64,000 nucleotides of DNA from Pseudomonas sp. PSE14 (GTDB lineage Bacteria; Pseudomonadota; Gammaproteobacteria; Pseudomonadales; Pseudomonadaceae). A program made the position numbers and the translations under genes. Under the pieces are notes generated by a model. It did not search any database. It was not told where the DNA came from and worked only from the letters and a program-made list of their open reading frames with translations. Within the stretch, counting starts at the first letter, position 1; the number at the start of each line of letters is the position of its first letter. The stretch is taken from contig NZ_CP115669.1 of assembly GCF_029203285.1 (NCBI RefSeq), positions 248,001 through 312,000 on the forward strand, read 5' to 3'. This document shows positions 26,014 through 35,567 of the stretch, piece after piece.

Positions 26014-26211
26014 GTATGCCGCGCCTGGCGCGGCAGGCGGCAATCATACGCATCTCGGGCTTGGGCGTCCAATAGCAGTACGCTCGTTCATGATATCGAA
26101 CGAAAAGTGCCGCCTGTCGGTAGAAATGCTCCGAAAAGGCTCTGCCACCTGATACCTTCGTTGGTTTTGTCGAACAAGCTCTTGCCCTTTGCGGTCGAGG
26201 GCCCTAGGATT

Positions 26212-26229
26212 CGTTTGAGATTTCAAACG
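26212..26229. promoter_or_regulatory. palindrome upstream of gabD
   Basis: A perfect inverted repeat CGTTTGA-GATT-TCAAACG lies in the 659-bp region before gabD, about 35 bp upstream of a weak GG-N10-GC site (26262-26278). It may be an operator. Nothing identifies the regulator. Confidence 0.4.
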
Positions 26230-26261
26230 CCTCCCCATCACAACAACAGGAGACCGGAGAA

Positions 26262-26278
26262 TTGGCATCACACCAGCC
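26262..26278 (+). promoter_or_regulatory. weak sigma-54-like site upstream of gabD
   Basis: TTGGCATCACACCAGCC has GG (26264-26265), 10 bp, then GC (26276-26277). The -24 block is good but the -12 block is CAGC rather than TTGC. It would make a leader of about 380 nt that includes the terminator at 26439-26471. Confidence 0.3.
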
Positions 26279-26438
26279 GGCCAACCGCCTGCGGGATGAC
26301 ATTCTTCCGTTGTGCCAACCGCTTGTCTTCACTGACAGCAGGTCCCTGTGCGGCTTCCGTCGATCAGCGTACCGGAAGGTTGTAGGGCAGACGTCTTCTT
26401 GGATTCAATCCAGGAATCCGTGCGTGAGCGAACTGGAC

Positions 26439-26471
26439 CAGACCGGGCAATGACCCCGGTCTGTGTTTTTT
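26439..26471 (+). terminator. intrinsic terminator inside the gabD leader region
   Basis: Nine-bp arms CAGACCGGG (26439-26447) and CCCGGTCTG (26455-26463) followed by TGTTTTTT. No open gene precedes it on this strand after the tRNA, so it must end a small RNA or act as an attenuator about 200 nt before gabD. Confidence 0.85.
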
Positions 26472-26672
26472 CGTGTCCGCGTGCCGAGCGAACTAAGAGC
26501 CGTTCGCCTGGCGTCGCCCCTTGCTGTGGCGACCTTCGCCCCTGGCACCGACATGGGTCGGTCGGGGTGAATGAACGGTAGGGACTGCGGTCTCTCCATT
26601 CCAGACAACAAGACAGGTGGGGACTCGAGGTAGACCCGCCGTCCACAGGCTTTCCTCGAAAGGAGACAGGTC

Positions 26673-28124
26673 ATGCAACTCAATGATGCCAAGCTGTTCC
26701 GTCAACAGGCTTACATCGACGGTTCCTGGGTCGACGCCGACAATGGCCAGACCATCAAGGTGAACAACCCGGCCACCAACGAAATCATCGGCACCGTGCC
26801 GAAGATGGGCGCCGCCGAGACCCGTCGCGCCATCGAAGCCGCCGACAAGGCCCTGCCGGCGTGGCGTGCGCTGACCGCCAAAGAGCGTGCCAACAAGCTG
26901 CGCAAGTGGTTCGACCTGATGATCGAGAACCAGGACGACCTGGCTCGCCTGATGACCATCGAGCAGGGCAAACCGCTGGCCGAAGCCAAGGGCGAGATCG
27001 CCTACGCCGCCTCCTTCCTCGAGTGGTTCGGCGAAGAAGCCAAGCGCATCTACGGTGACACCATTCCGGGCCACCAGCCCGACAAGCGCATCATCGTGAT
27101 CAAGCAGCCGATCGGCGTGACCGCGGCTATCACCCCGTGGAACTTCCCGTCCGCGATGATCACCCGTAAAGCCGGCCCGGCCCTGGCCGCTGGCTGCACC
27201 ATGGTACTCAAGCCCGCTTCGCAAACCCCGTACTCCGCCCTGGCCCTGGCCGAGCTGGCCGAGCGCGCCGGTATTCCGAAGGGCGTGTTCAGCGTCGTCA
27301 CCGGCAGCGCCGGCGAAGTCGGCGGTGAGCTGACCAGCAACCCGATCGTGCGCAAGCTGACCTTCACCGGCTCGACCGAAATCGGTCGCCAGCTGATGGC
27401 CGAATGCGCCAAGGACATCAAGAAGGTGTCCCTGGAGCTGGGCGGTAACGCTCCCTTCATCGTGTTCGACGATGCCGACCTGGACGCCGCTGTCGAAGGT
27501 GCGCTGATCTCCAAGTACCGCAACAACGGCCAGACCTGCGTCTGCGCCAACCGCCTGTACGTACAGGACGGCGTGTACGACGCCTTCGTCGAGAAGCTGA
27601 AGGTTGCCGTGGCCAAGCTGAACATCGGCAACGGCCTGGAGCAGGGCATCACCACCGGTCCGCTGATCGATTCCAAGGCAGTTGCCAAGGTCGAGGAGCA
27701 CATCGCCGACGCCGTTTCCAAAGGCGCCAAGGTCCTCGCCGGCGGCAAGCCGCACGCCCTGGGTGGCACCTTCTTCGAGCCGACCATCCTGGTCGACGTA
27801 CCGAAGAGCGCCCTGGTGTCCAAGGACGAAACCTTCGGCCCGCTGGCGCCGGTGTTCCGCTTCAAGGACGAGGCTGAAGTCATCGCCATGTCCAACGACA
27901 CCGAGTTCGGCCTGGCCTCCTACTTCTACGCCCGTGACCTGGCCCGCGTGTTCCGCGTGGCCGAGCAGCTGGAATACGGCATGGTGGGTATCAACACCGG
28001 CCTGATCTCCAACGAAGTGTCGCCGTTCGGCGGTATCAAGGCTTCGGGCCTGGGCCGCGAAGGTTCGAAGTACGGTATCGAGGACTACCTCGAGATCAAG
28101 TACCTCTGCCTCGGCGGTATCTGA
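26673..28124 (+). CDS. gabD: NADP-dependent succinate-semialdehyde dehydrogenase GabD
   Basis: 483 residues, the usual GabD length. Oxidises succinate semialdehyde to succinate, the last step of GABA breakdown. The aldehyde dehydrogenase nucleophile is Cys289 (NNGQTCVCANR) and the general base is Glu255 (LELGGN). The GSTEIG cofactor loop and PWNFPS are also present. ATG 26673 follows AAAGGAG. It is followed by gabT after a 201-bp gap. A long upstream region with a terminator suggests regulated expression. Confidence 0.96.
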   Translation: MQLNDAKLFRQQAYIDGSWVDADNGQTIKVNNPATNEIIGTVPKMGAAETRRAIEAADKALPAWRALTAKERANKLRKWFDLMIENQDDLARLMTIEQGKPLAEAKGEIAYAASFLEWFGEEAKRIYGDTIPGHQPDKRIIVIKQPIGVTAAITPWNFPSAMITRKAGPALAAGCTMVLKPASQTPYSALALAELAERAGIPKGVFSVVTGSAGEVGGELTSNPIVRKLTFTGSTEIGRQLMAECAKDIKKVSLELGGNAPFIVFDDADLDAAVEGALISKYRNNGQTCVCANRLYVQDGVYDAFVEKLKVAVAKLNIGNGLEQGITTGPLIDSKAVAKVEEHIADAVSKGAKVLAGGKPHALGGTFFEPTILVDVPKSALVSKDETFGPLAPVFRFKDEAEVIAMSNDTEFGLASYFYARDLARVFRVAEQLEYGMVGINTGLISNEVSPFGGIKASGLGREGSKYGIEDYLEIKYLCLGGI

Positions 28125-28232
28125 TCCGTTTTTCCGTGGGCGCGCGGGTGGCAGGCAAGAGCTGACAGCCACCTTCGCGCCGGCGTTTTCCGGTGGTAGC
28201 ACCGGACAACCCGTCTGGCGGGCCGTAAGTTC

Positions 28233-28262
28233 CACGACAGTCGATCATCGTATGCTGTCGTG
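28233..28262. promoter_or_regulatory. inverted repeat in the gabD-gabT gap
   Basis: Eight-bp arms CACGACAG (28233-28240) and CTGTCGTG (28255-28262) with a 14-bp spacer lie 64 bp before gabT. It may be an operator or an RNA hairpin giving separate control of gabT. Confidence 0.4.
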
Positions 28263-28325
28263 TGAGGCTTCTCCCCGCTTTCATCCTTTGATCCGGTCGC
28301 CCGATGAGCGGCCACTGAGGAAGCT

Positions 28326-29606
28326 ATGAGCAAAACCAACGAATCCCTGCTGCAACGTCGTCAGGCCGCCGTACCGCGCGGTGTAGGCCAGATCCACCCG
28401 GTCGTCGCCGAGCGCGCCGAGAACTCCACCGTGTGGGACGTCGAAGGTCGTGAATACATCGACTTCGCCGGCGGCATCGCAGTACTGAACACTGGCCACC
28501 TGCACCCGAAAGTGGTTGCCGCCGTTCAGGAACAACTGACCAAGCTGTCCCACACCTGCTTCCAGGTGCTGGCGTACGAGCCCTACATCGAGCTGGCCGA
28601 AGAGATCGCCAAGCGCGTTCCGGGCAACTTCCCGAAGAAGACCCTGCTGGTCACCTCCGGCTCCGAAGCCGTTGAGAACGCCGTCAAGATCGCCCGTGCC
28701 GCCACCGGCCGCGCTGGCGTGATCGCCTTCACCGGTGCCTACCACGGCCGTACCATGATGACCCTGGGCCTGACCGGCAAGGTCGTTCCGTACTCCGCTG
28801 GCATGGGCCTGATGCCGGGCGGCATCTTCCGCGCCCTGGCTCCGTGCGAACTGCACGGCATCAGCGAAGACGAGTCGATCGCCAGCATCGAGCGCATCTT
28901 CAAGAACGACGCTCAGCCGCGCGACATCGCTGCCATCATCATCGAGCCGGTTCAGGGCGAGGGTGGCTTCTACGTCAACTCCAAGTCCTTCATGCAGCGC
29001 CTGCGCGCCCTGTGCGACGAGCACGGCATCCTGCTGATCGCTGACGAAGTGCAGACTGGCGCTGGCCGTACCGGCACCTTCTTCGCCACCGAGCAGCTGG
29101 GTATCGTTCCGGACCTGACCACCTTCGCCAAGTCCGTTGGCGGCGGTTTCCCGATCTCCGGCGTTTCCGGCAAGGCCGAAATCATGGACGCCATCGCTCC
29201 CGGCGGCCTGGGCGGCACCTACGCCGGTAGCCCGATCGCCTGCGCCGCGGCCCTGGCCGTGCTGAAGGTCTTCGAAGAAGAGAAGCTGCTGGAGCGTTCG
29301 CAGGCTGTTGGCGAGCGTCTGAAGGCTGGTCTGCGCGACATCCAGGCCAAGCACAAGGTGATCGGCGACGTTCGTGGCCTGGGTTCGATGGTTGCCATCG
29401 AGCTGTTCGAAGGCGGCGACCACAACAAGCCGGCTGCCGAGCTGGTCAGCAAGATCGTGGTTCGTGCCCGTGAGAAAGGTCTGATCCTGCTCTCCTGCGG
29501 TACCTACTACAACGTCATCCGCTTCCTGATGCCGGTCACCATCCCGGACGCCCAGCTGGACAAGGGCCTGGCCATCCTGGCCGAGTGCTTCGACGAGCTG
29601 GCCTGA
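28326..29606 (+). CDS. gabT: 4-aminobutyrate aminotransferase GabT
   Basis: 426 residues. A class III PLP aminotransferase that moves the amino group of GABA to 2-oxoglutarate, giving succinate semialdehyde for GabD. Conserved segments include SGSEAVENAVKIAR, AYHGRT, LIADEVQTGAGRTG and the PLP lysine in TTFAKSVGGG (Lys269). It may also act on 5-aminovalerate, as reported for Pseudomonas relatives. ATG 28326 follows GAGGAAGCT. Confidence 0.96.
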   Translation: MSKTNESLLQRRQAAVPRGVGQIHPVVAERAENSTVWDVEGREYIDFAGGIAVLNTGHLHPKVVAAVQEQLTKLSHTCFQVLAYEPYIELAEEIAKRVPGNFPKKTLLVTSGSEAVENAVKIARAATGRAGVIAFTGAYHGRTMMTLGLTGKVVPYSAGMGLMPGGIFRALAPCELHGISEDESIASIERIFKNDAQPRDIAAIIIEPVQGEGGFYVNSKSFMQRLRALCDEHGILLIADEVQTGAGRTGTFFATEQLGIVPDLTTFAKSVGGGFPISGVSGKAEIMDAIAPGGLGGTYAGSPIACAAALAVLKVFEEEKLLERSQAVGERLKAGLRDIQAKHKVIGDVRGLGSMVAIELFEGGDHNKPAAELVSKIVVRAREKGLILLSCGTYYNVIRFLMPVTIPDAQLDKGLAILAECFDELA

Positions 29607-29632
29607 GCCTTGACGGTTTAGCCGCTGTAATG

Positions 29633-29661
29633 AAAAGGCCCGCGAAAGCGGGCCTTTTTTT
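29633..29661 (+). terminator. terminator after gabT
   Basis: Arms AAAAGGCCCGC and GCGGGCCTTTT with loop GAAA, followed by a T-run. Confidence 0.92.
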
Positions 29662-29829
29662 GTGTCCGAATTTGATGGCGCTCATGGGAAAGCACCTAGG
29701 CTTTGGACTACGCTGCGCGTTATTTCGTAGGCCTTTTCCGGCGACGCCCAAGATTGCACAGACCGGCTAGGCCGCTCTGGGTTGGCTGCGCGTGCCGGCG
29801 TTTGGCGTTCGTTTCGAACGAGGTGATTG

Positions 29830-31026
29830 ATGAGTGTATCTCCCGGCGTGCTGGTCGCGGCCAGCGATCCCTGGAGCCGTGAACTGCTGGGCCAGCTGGT
29901 GCTCAGCGTGCGCTGCGATGCCAGCGTTCAGTTCTGCGAGGATGGACTGGCGGCAATCGATGCCTGCCGGCGGCAGCAGTTCGCTCTGGTGCTGGCCGAG
30001 CAGGAGCTGCCCGGTAGCGACGGCCTGGAGCTGTTGCGCCAGGTCCGAGCCCTGCGCCGAGGACCGGTGGCCCAGCCCTTCATCCTGATCAGCTCGAAGG
30101 CGGACGCCGCCAGCGTTCGCGCTGCGCTGCCGTTGGCGCCGACGGCTTATCTGGTGAAGCCTTACAATGCGGAGAATCTGCGCGCGCGCCTGCGGGCGGT
30201 GCTGCTGGCGCCGGGTGAGAGTGTCGTTTGCGAGCTGCCGACCCTGGAGCAGAGCCTGTCGCTTGCGCGCTTCCTGCAGACCGAGCGGGACGCCACCGAT
30301 GGCGCGCCGTTGATGGGCGAGGTTGGCAAGGCGGTGAACCGCTGCATGGAGGCCAGCGACATCAATCTGGAGATGCTCGAGCAGGAATTCGGCCATGATC
30401 CGCAGATCACCGCCTGCCTGATCTCCGCCGCCAACAGTGCCGCCCGGCACGTCGGCATGCCCTGCCAGACACTCCTGCAGGCCCTGTCGCGACTGGGCGT
30501 GGCCCATGCCCTGAACCTGATGCTGGCGGTGGCCTTGCAGCGTGCTGCGACGCTGGATGATCCGCTGCTGAAGGAGCGCGCCGAGCGCTTCTGGCAGCTC
30601 TCGCAGCACAGTGCCGATGTCGCCTTTGCGCTGGCCGAGTCGCTGAGCGCGGACGCCGACCGCTGCTTCACGGCGGGCCTGCTGCACTGCCTGGGTGACC
30701 TGGCGTTGCTGCGCAGCCTGCAGGATTGGAGTAGTGCGGGCGGGGCACTCAGTGAGCGTGAAGTCGATGCGGCGCTGGCCGAGCATGGCGCGAGCTTTGG
30801 CTCGGCGTTGCGGACCCGCTGGCGCCTGCCGCTGGAGCTGCGCAACCTGATCGCGGCGGCCTATGCCCTGAGTGGCGGGGTGCTCAGCCGCGAGGCATTG
30901 ATCGTCAACCTGGCCGCCAATGCGGCGCGTCTGCCGGAGGCCGAGTTGTCGAGTCTGGCGGAGCACAAGGCGGTGCGCATGCTGCAGCTGACGCCAGCGC
31001 AGCTGGGCTTGCTGAGCAGAAGCTGA
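29830..31026 (+). CDS. receiver-HDOD protein with degenerate phospho-acceptor (Glu for Asp)
   Basis: 398 residues. The N-terminal receiver-like domain (about 1-120) has the conserved Lys in YLVKPY, but the phospho-acceptor position is Glu (LVLAEQELPGSDG instead of the usual Asp-x-x-x-Pro) and the acidic pair is SD. Glu there often mimics the phosphorylated state. An HDOD domain follows (about 140-390; LMGEVGKAVNRCMEA, LISAANSAAR, AGLLHCLGDLAL). HDOD proteins act in signalling without phosphodiesterase activity. ATG 29830 has a GAGGTG ribosome site. It stands alone between gabT and argH. Confidence 0.85.
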   Translation: MSVSPGVLVAASDPWSRELLGQLVLSVRCDASVQFCEDGLAAIDACRRQQFALVLAEQELPGSDGLELLRQVRALRRGPVAQPFILISSKADAASVRAALPLAPTAYLVKPYNAENLRARLRAVLLAPGESVVCELPTLEQSLSLARFLQTERDATDGAPLMGEVGKAVNRCMEASDINLEMLEQEFGHDPQITACLISAANSAARHVGMPCQTLLQALSRLGVAHALNLMLAVALQRAATLDDPLLKERAERFWQLSQHSADVAFALAESLSADADRCFTAGLLHCLGDLALLRSLQDWSSAGGALSEREVDAALAEHGASFGSALRTRWRLPLELRNLIAAAYALSGGVLSREALIVNLAANAARLPEAELSSLAEHKAVRMLQLTPAQLGLLSRS

Positions 31027-31065
31027 GGCGGAGAAGGCCGCGTCTGGCGACGCGGCCGATCACGC

Positions 31066-32460
31066 TTAGCGCGCGGCGAGCAGTTCCTTGCCACGCACGA
31101 CGGCGGCGCGAACCTGCTTGGGCGCTGTGCCGCCGATGTGGTCGCGGGCGTTCACAGAGCCTTCCAGGGTCAGTACGGCGAACACGTCGTCGCTGATCTG
31201 GTCGCTGAACTGGCGCAGCTCGTCCAGGCTCATCTCGGCCAGGTCCTTGCCGCTGTCCACGCCGTATTTCACCGCATGGCCGACGATCTCGTGGCAGTCG
31301 CGGAAGGGCAGGCCCTTGCGTACCAGGTAGTCGGCGAGATCGGTGGCGGTGGAGAAGCCGCGGCGGGCCGCTTCGCGCATGATCTCGCGCTTGGGCTTGA
31401 TTGCCGGGACCATGTCGGCGAAGGCGCGCAGGCTGTCGCGCAGGGTGTCGGCGGCGTCGAACAGCGGTTCCTTGTCTTCCTGATTGTCCTTGTTGTACGC
31501 CAGCGGCTGGCCCTTCATCAGGGTCAGCAGGCCGGCGAGGTGGCCGAACACGCGGCCGGACTTGCCGCGAACCAGCTCCGGTACGTCCGGGTTCTTCTTC
31601 TGCGGCATGATCGAGGAGCCGGTGCAGAAGCGGTCGGGCAGGTCGATGAACTGGAACTGGGCGCTGGTCCAGAGCACCAGCTCTTCGGAGAAGCGCGACA
31701 GGTGCATCATCGCCACGGAGGCGGCGGCGCAGAATTCGATGGCGAAGTCACGGTCGGACACACCGTCCAGCGAGTTGCCGGAGATCGCTTCGAATCCCAG
31801 CAGTTCGCAGGTGATGGTCCGGTCGATCGGGTAGGTGGTGCCGGCCAGCGCGGCGCTGCCCAGGGGCATGCGATTGGCGCGCTTGCGGCAGTCCACCAGG
31901 CGCTCGTAGTCGCGGCTGAGCATTTCGAACCAGGCCAGCAGGTGGTGGCCGAAGGTCACCGGCTGGGCGGTCTGCAGGTGGGTGAAGCCGGGCATGATGG
32001 TGTCGGCTTCGGCGTCCGCCAGGCCCAGCAGGCCCTGCTGCAGGCGGGTGATCTCGGCGAGGATCAGGTCGATCTCGTCGCGCAGCCACAGGCGGATGTC
32101 GGTGGCCACCTGGTCGTTGCGCGAGCGGCCGGTGTGCAGCTTCTTGCCGGTGATGCCGATGCGGTCGGTCAGGCGCGCTTCGATGTTCATGTGCACGTCT
32201 TCCAGGTCGACGCGCCAGTCGAAGGTGCCGGCCTCGATCTCGCCCTGGATCTGCTTCAGGCCATCGATGATGGTGTCGCGCTCGGCGTCGGTCAGCACGC
32301 CGACCTTGGCCAGCATGGTGGCGTGGGCGATGGAGCCCATGATGTCGTGGCGGTAGAGGCGCTTGTCGAAATCGACGGAAGCGGTGAAGCGGGCGACAAA
32401 GGCATCGACGGGCTCGCTGAAACGGCCGCCCCAGGACTGGTTGGTCTTCTCTACGCTCAT
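31066..32460 (-). CDS. argH: argininosuccinate lyase ArgH
   Basis: 464 residues of the fumarase/aspartase superfamily. The signature [12 protein letters not shown] is present, with [13 protein letters not shown] and TYPIDR. It cleaves argininosuccinate to arginine and fumarate, the last step of arginine synthesis. ATG 32460 gives the usual N-terminus ([14 protein letters not shown]); the 18-codon upstream extension is not needed. It is divergent from algZ, as in P. aeruginosa. Confidence 0.97.
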   Translation of the reverse strand: MSVEKTNQSWGGRFSEPVDAFVARFTASVDFDKRLYRHDIMGSIAHATMLAKVGVLTDAERDTIIDGLKQIQGEIEAGTFDWRVDLEDVHMNIEARLTDRIGITGKKLHTGRSRNDQVATDIRLWLRDEIDLILAEITRLQQGLLGLADAEADTIMPGFTHLQTAQPVTFGHHLLAWFEMLSRDYERLVDCRKRANRMPLGSAALAGTTYPIDRTITCELLGFEAISGNSLDGVSDRDFAIEFCAAASVAMMHLSRFSEELVLWTSAQFQFIDLPDRFCTGSSIMPQKKNPDVPELVRGKSGRVFGHLAGLLTLMKGQPLAYNKDNQEDKEPLFDAADTLRDSLRAFADMVPAIKPKREIMREAARRGFSTATDLADYLVRKGLPFRDCHEIVGHAVKYGVDSGKDLAEMSLDELRQFSDQISDDVFAVLTLEGSVNARDHIGGTAPKQVRAAVVRGKELLAAR

Positions 32461-32690
32461 GGATCTCTCTCGCGGAAACGGGCAGGCGCGGCGCGCGGCC
32501 TGCATGAAGGGCAAAGTGCGACGATAATAGCAGGCTGAAGCACAAAACCGGCGGCGCTTTGGCGGTTGGGGTGGGGGAGTGGCGTGGAATCGCCGCGCAG
32601 CCCCGGCCGATCCTTGCGCTGCCCGACATTTCCCGGCTCTGGTCGCACGCCGCGCTTGCCGCCGTGCGGACGCTTACGGAAACTGCGTCG

Positions 32691-33761
32691 ATGCCCATAC
32701 TTGCCAAGACCGGCGCCCGGCCGGCACCCGACGACGACTTCTTCATCCCCGAACTGTGCCAGCCCGAAGCGCTGTTCAGCCTGGTGGTGCTGGCCGAGAT
32801 GCTGGTGCTGGTGATCGTGCTGGCCGAGCCGATGACGCCGAGCTTCAACTGGGTGCGTCTGTCGTTGATCTCGCTCTTCGTGCAGTGGAACGTACTGCTC
32901 TCGGCCGGCCTGCTGTGCCGGATGCGCCCGCTGCTCGCGCGCTGGCCCGCCTGGCGCGCCGGGGTGATCAGTTGTGCGCTGGTGGTGGCCCTGACCCTCG
33001 CCTGCACGGCGGCGGCCGACTACCTCTCCCTGGGCGGACCGATGTCGCGCGTCGGCGAGGTGAATCTTTACCTGCGCCATGCGTTGATCGCCCTCATCAT
33101 GTCCACCCTGTTGCTACGCTACTTTTATCTCCTGAGCCAATGGCGGCGCCAGGAACAGGCCGAACTGCGGGCACGGATCGAGTCGCTGCAGGCGCGCATC
33201 CGTCCGCATTTCCTGTTCAACAGCCTCAACAGCATCGCCAGCCTGATCGAGCTCGACCCGGGCAAGGCCGAGCAGGCGGTGCTGAATCTGTCGGATCTGT
33301 TCCGTGCCAGCCTGGCCAAACCTGGAACATTAATTTCCTGGGGGGAGGAACTCGAGTTGGCCAGACGCTATCTTTCCATAGAGCAGTTTCGTCTTGGCAA
33401 CCGCTTGCAGCTGGACTGGCAGGTGAACGGCGTGCCCGATGGCGTGCCGATCCCCCAGCTGACGTTGCAGCCCTTGCTGGAGAACTCGTTGATTTATGGC
33501 ATCCAGCCGCGCATCGAAGGCGGTCTGGTGAAAGTTGAGGCGGACTACCGTGACGGTGTGTTCCAGCTCTGTGTGAGCAACCCGTACGACGAGTCGACGC
33601 AGACGTTGCCCACGAAGGGGACCAAGCAGGCGCTGCAAAATATTGCGGCGAGACTTGCGGCACTTTTCGGGCCAAAAGCTAGTCTCAGCGTCGAGCGCCG
33701 TGACGGACGGCACTACACCTGTCTACGCTATCCATGTGCGCGTCTCATGCAGGAAGCCTGA
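32691..33761 (+). CDS. algZ: AlgZ/FimS sensor protein (LytS-like histidine kinase)
   Basis: 356 residues from ATG 32691. Four hydrophobic segments lie at about residues 20-150, followed by a His_kinase (LytS/YpdA) domain with the phospho-acceptor His in RIRPHFLFNSLNS (about 173). The nucleotide-binding part is short and lacks standard G-boxes, as in FimS/AlgZ, and contains PLLENSLIYG. It works with AlgR, 4 nt downstream, controlling twitching motility, biofilm and alginate genes in P. aeruginosa. The start is uncertain: the frame runs 44 codons further up. Confidence 0.93.
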   Translation: MPILAKTGARPAPDDDFFIPELCQPEALFSLVVLAEMLVLVIVLAEPMTPSFNWVRLSLISLFVQWNVLLSAGLLCRMRPLLARWPAWRAGVISCALVVALTLACTAAADYLSLGGPMSRVGEVNLYLRHALIALIMSTLLLRYFYLLSQWRRQEQAELRARIESLQARIRPHFLFNSLNSIASLIELDPGKAEQAVLNLSDLFRASLAKPGTLISWGEELELARRYLSIEQFRLGNRLQLDWQVNGVPDGVPIPQLTLQPLLENSLIYGIQPRIEGGLVKVEADYRDGVFQLCVSNPYDESTQTLPTKGTKQALQNIAARLAALFGPKASLSVERRDGRHYTCLRYPCARLMQEA

Positions 33762-33765
33762 GCTT

Positions 33766-34512
33766 ATGAATGTCCTGATCGTCGATGACGAACCCCTGGC
33801 GCGAGAGCGCCTGGCCCGGCTGGTAGGGCAAATGGACGGCTATCGCGTCCTGGAGCCCTCTGCCAGCAATGGTGAAGAAGCGCTGACACTGATCGACAGC
33901 CTGAAGCCGGATATCGTCCTGCTGGATATCCGCATGCCCGGCCTGGACGGGCTTCAGGTGGCGGCCAAGTTGTGCGAGCGTGAAGCCCCTCCGGCGGTGA
34001 TCTTCTGCACCGCCCACGATGAATTCGCCCTGGAAGCATTCCAGGTCAGCGCGGTCGGCTATCTGGTCAAACCGGTCCGCAGCGAAGACCTGGCCGATGC
34101 CCTGAAGAAGGCCTCGCGGCCCAACCGCGTGCAGCTGGCGGCGCTGACCAAGCCCCCGGCGGCTGGCGGCCCTGGCCCGCGCAGCCACATCAGTGCGCGG
34201 ACTCGCAAAGGCATCGAATTGATCCCGCTGGAAGAAGTGATCTTCTTCATCGCCGACCACAAGTACGTGACCCTGCGCCACGCCGGTGGCGAGGTGCTGC
34301 TGGATGAGCCACTGAAGGCGCTGGAGGATGAGTTCGGCGAGCGCTTCGTGCGTATCCACCGCAATGCGCTGGTCTCCCGCGAGCGCATCGAGCGTCTGCA
34401 GCGCACCCCGCTGGGGCACTTCCAGCTGTACCTCAAGGGGCTCAATGGCGATGCCCTGACCGTCAGCCGCCGGCATGTCGCGGGCGTACGGCGACTCATG
34501 CATAACCTGTAG
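33766..34512 (+). CDS. algR: AlgR response regulator (LytTR family)
   Basis: 248 residues, the exact length of P. aeruginosa AlgR. The receiver domain (1-120) has DDE at 7-9, the phospho-acceptor Asp54 in LLDIRMPG and a conserved KPV. A LytTR DNA-binding domain is at about 140-245 (FFIADHKYVTLRHAGG; RIHRNALVSRERIE). ATG 33766 is the natural start: upstream sequence is the end of algZ. In P. aeruginosa it controls alginate, type IV pili and rhamnolipid genes. Confidence 0.96.
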   Translation: MNVLIVDDEPLARERLARLVGQMDGYRVLEPSASNGEEALTLIDSLKPDIVLLDIRMPGLDGLQVAAKLCEREAPPAVIFCTAHDEFALEAFQVSAVGYLVKPVRSEDLADALKKASRPNRVQLAALTKPPAAGGPGPRSHISARTRKGIELIPLEEVIFFIADHKYVTLRHAGGEVLLDEPLKALEDEFGERFVRIHRNALVSRERIERLQRTPLGHFQLYLKGLNGDALTVSRRHVAGVRRLMHNL

Positions 34513-34625
34513 CGACACAGTGCCGCATTCCGCGTGAAGCCTGGGCCTACCGCCCGGGTTTCTGCGCGCACGAGCTGTTATGATGCGGGCAATCTCTTGC
34601 ACGCTTCCATTGCACGGAATTGCCC

Positions 34626-35567
34626 ATGTCTTCTCGCGAAATCCGTATCGCCACGCGCCAGAGCGCGCTGGCCCTGTGGCAGGCCGAATACGTCAAGGCC
34701 CGCCTGGAACAGGCCCATCCCGGCCTGGTCGTAACCCTCCTGCCGATGACCAGCCGCGGCGACAAGCTGCTCGACGCGCCGCTGGCGAAGATTGGCGGCA
34801 AGGGGCTGTTCGTCAAGGAACTGGAGACCGCGCTGCTGGAGAACGAGGCGGACATCGCCGTGCACTCCATGAAGGACGTGCCGATGGACTTCCCCGAAGG
34901 CCTGGGCCTGTACTGCATCTGCGAGCGTGAAGACCCCCGCGACGCCTTCGTCTCCAACACCTACGCCAGCCTTGATGATCTGCCCGCCGGTAGTGTGGTC
35001 GGCACTTCCAGCCTGCGCCGTCAGGCGCAGCTGCTGGCCAGCCGTCCGGACCTGCAGATCCGCTTCCTGCGCGGCAACGTCAACACCCGCCTGGCCAAGC
35101 TCGATGCCGGCGAGTACGACGCCATCATCCTCGCTGCCGCCGGCCTGATCCGTCTCGGTTTCGAGGACCGCATCCGCTCCTCCATCAGCGTCGAAGCCAG
35201 CCTTCCGGCGGGCGGTCAGGGGGCGGTGGGCATCGAGTGCCGTACCGTCGACAGCGAAATCCATGCGCTGCTCAAGCCGCTGCACCATGCGGAAACCGCC
35301 GTGCGCGTTACCGCTGAGCGGGCCCTGAACAAACGCCTCAATGGCGGCTGCCAGGTGCCGATCGCCTGCTACGCGATCCTCGAAGGTGACCAGCTGTGGC
35401 TGCGCGGCTTGGTCGGCCAGCCCGATGGCTCCCAACTGCTGCGTGCCGAAGCGCGCGCTTCTCAGGCCGACGCCGAAACGCTTGGTGTGAAGGTGGCCGA
35501 AGACCTGCTGGAGCAGGGCGCCCAGGAAATCCTCACGGCGGTGTACGGCGAGGCCGGTCACCCGTGA
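34626..35567 (+). CDS. hemC: porphobilinogen deaminase HemC
   Basis: 313 residues. Assembles hydroxymethylbilane from four porphobilinogens. Core motifs are present: [43 protein letters not shown] and the dipyrromethane cofactor Cys in [11 protein letters not shown] 34626 is chosen (the earlier TTG at 34620 is weak). The stop overlaps hemD by 4 nt (GTGA). First of the hemCDXY run, following algR as in P. aeruginosa. Confidence 0.97.
   Translation: MSSREIRIATRQSALALWQAEYVKARLEQAHPGLVVTLLPMTSRGDKLLDAPLAKIGGKGLFVKELETALLENEADIAVHSMKDVPMDFPEGLGLYCICEREDPRDAFVSNTYASLDDLPAGSVVGTSSLRRQAQLLASRPDLQIRFLRGNVNTRLAKLDAGEYDAIILAAAGLIRLGFEDRIRSSISVEASLPAGGQGAVGIECRTVDSEIHALLKPLHHAETAVRVTAERALNKRLNGGCQVPIACYAILEGDQLWLRGLVGQPDGSQLLRAEARASQADAETLGVKVAEDLLEQGAQEILTAVYGEAGHP

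Noticed and set aside
26262..26278. Confident sigma-54 promoter for gabD
   Set aside because: Only the GG and GC pairs and the -24 block fit; the -12 block is poor. Kept as a low-confidence feature only.
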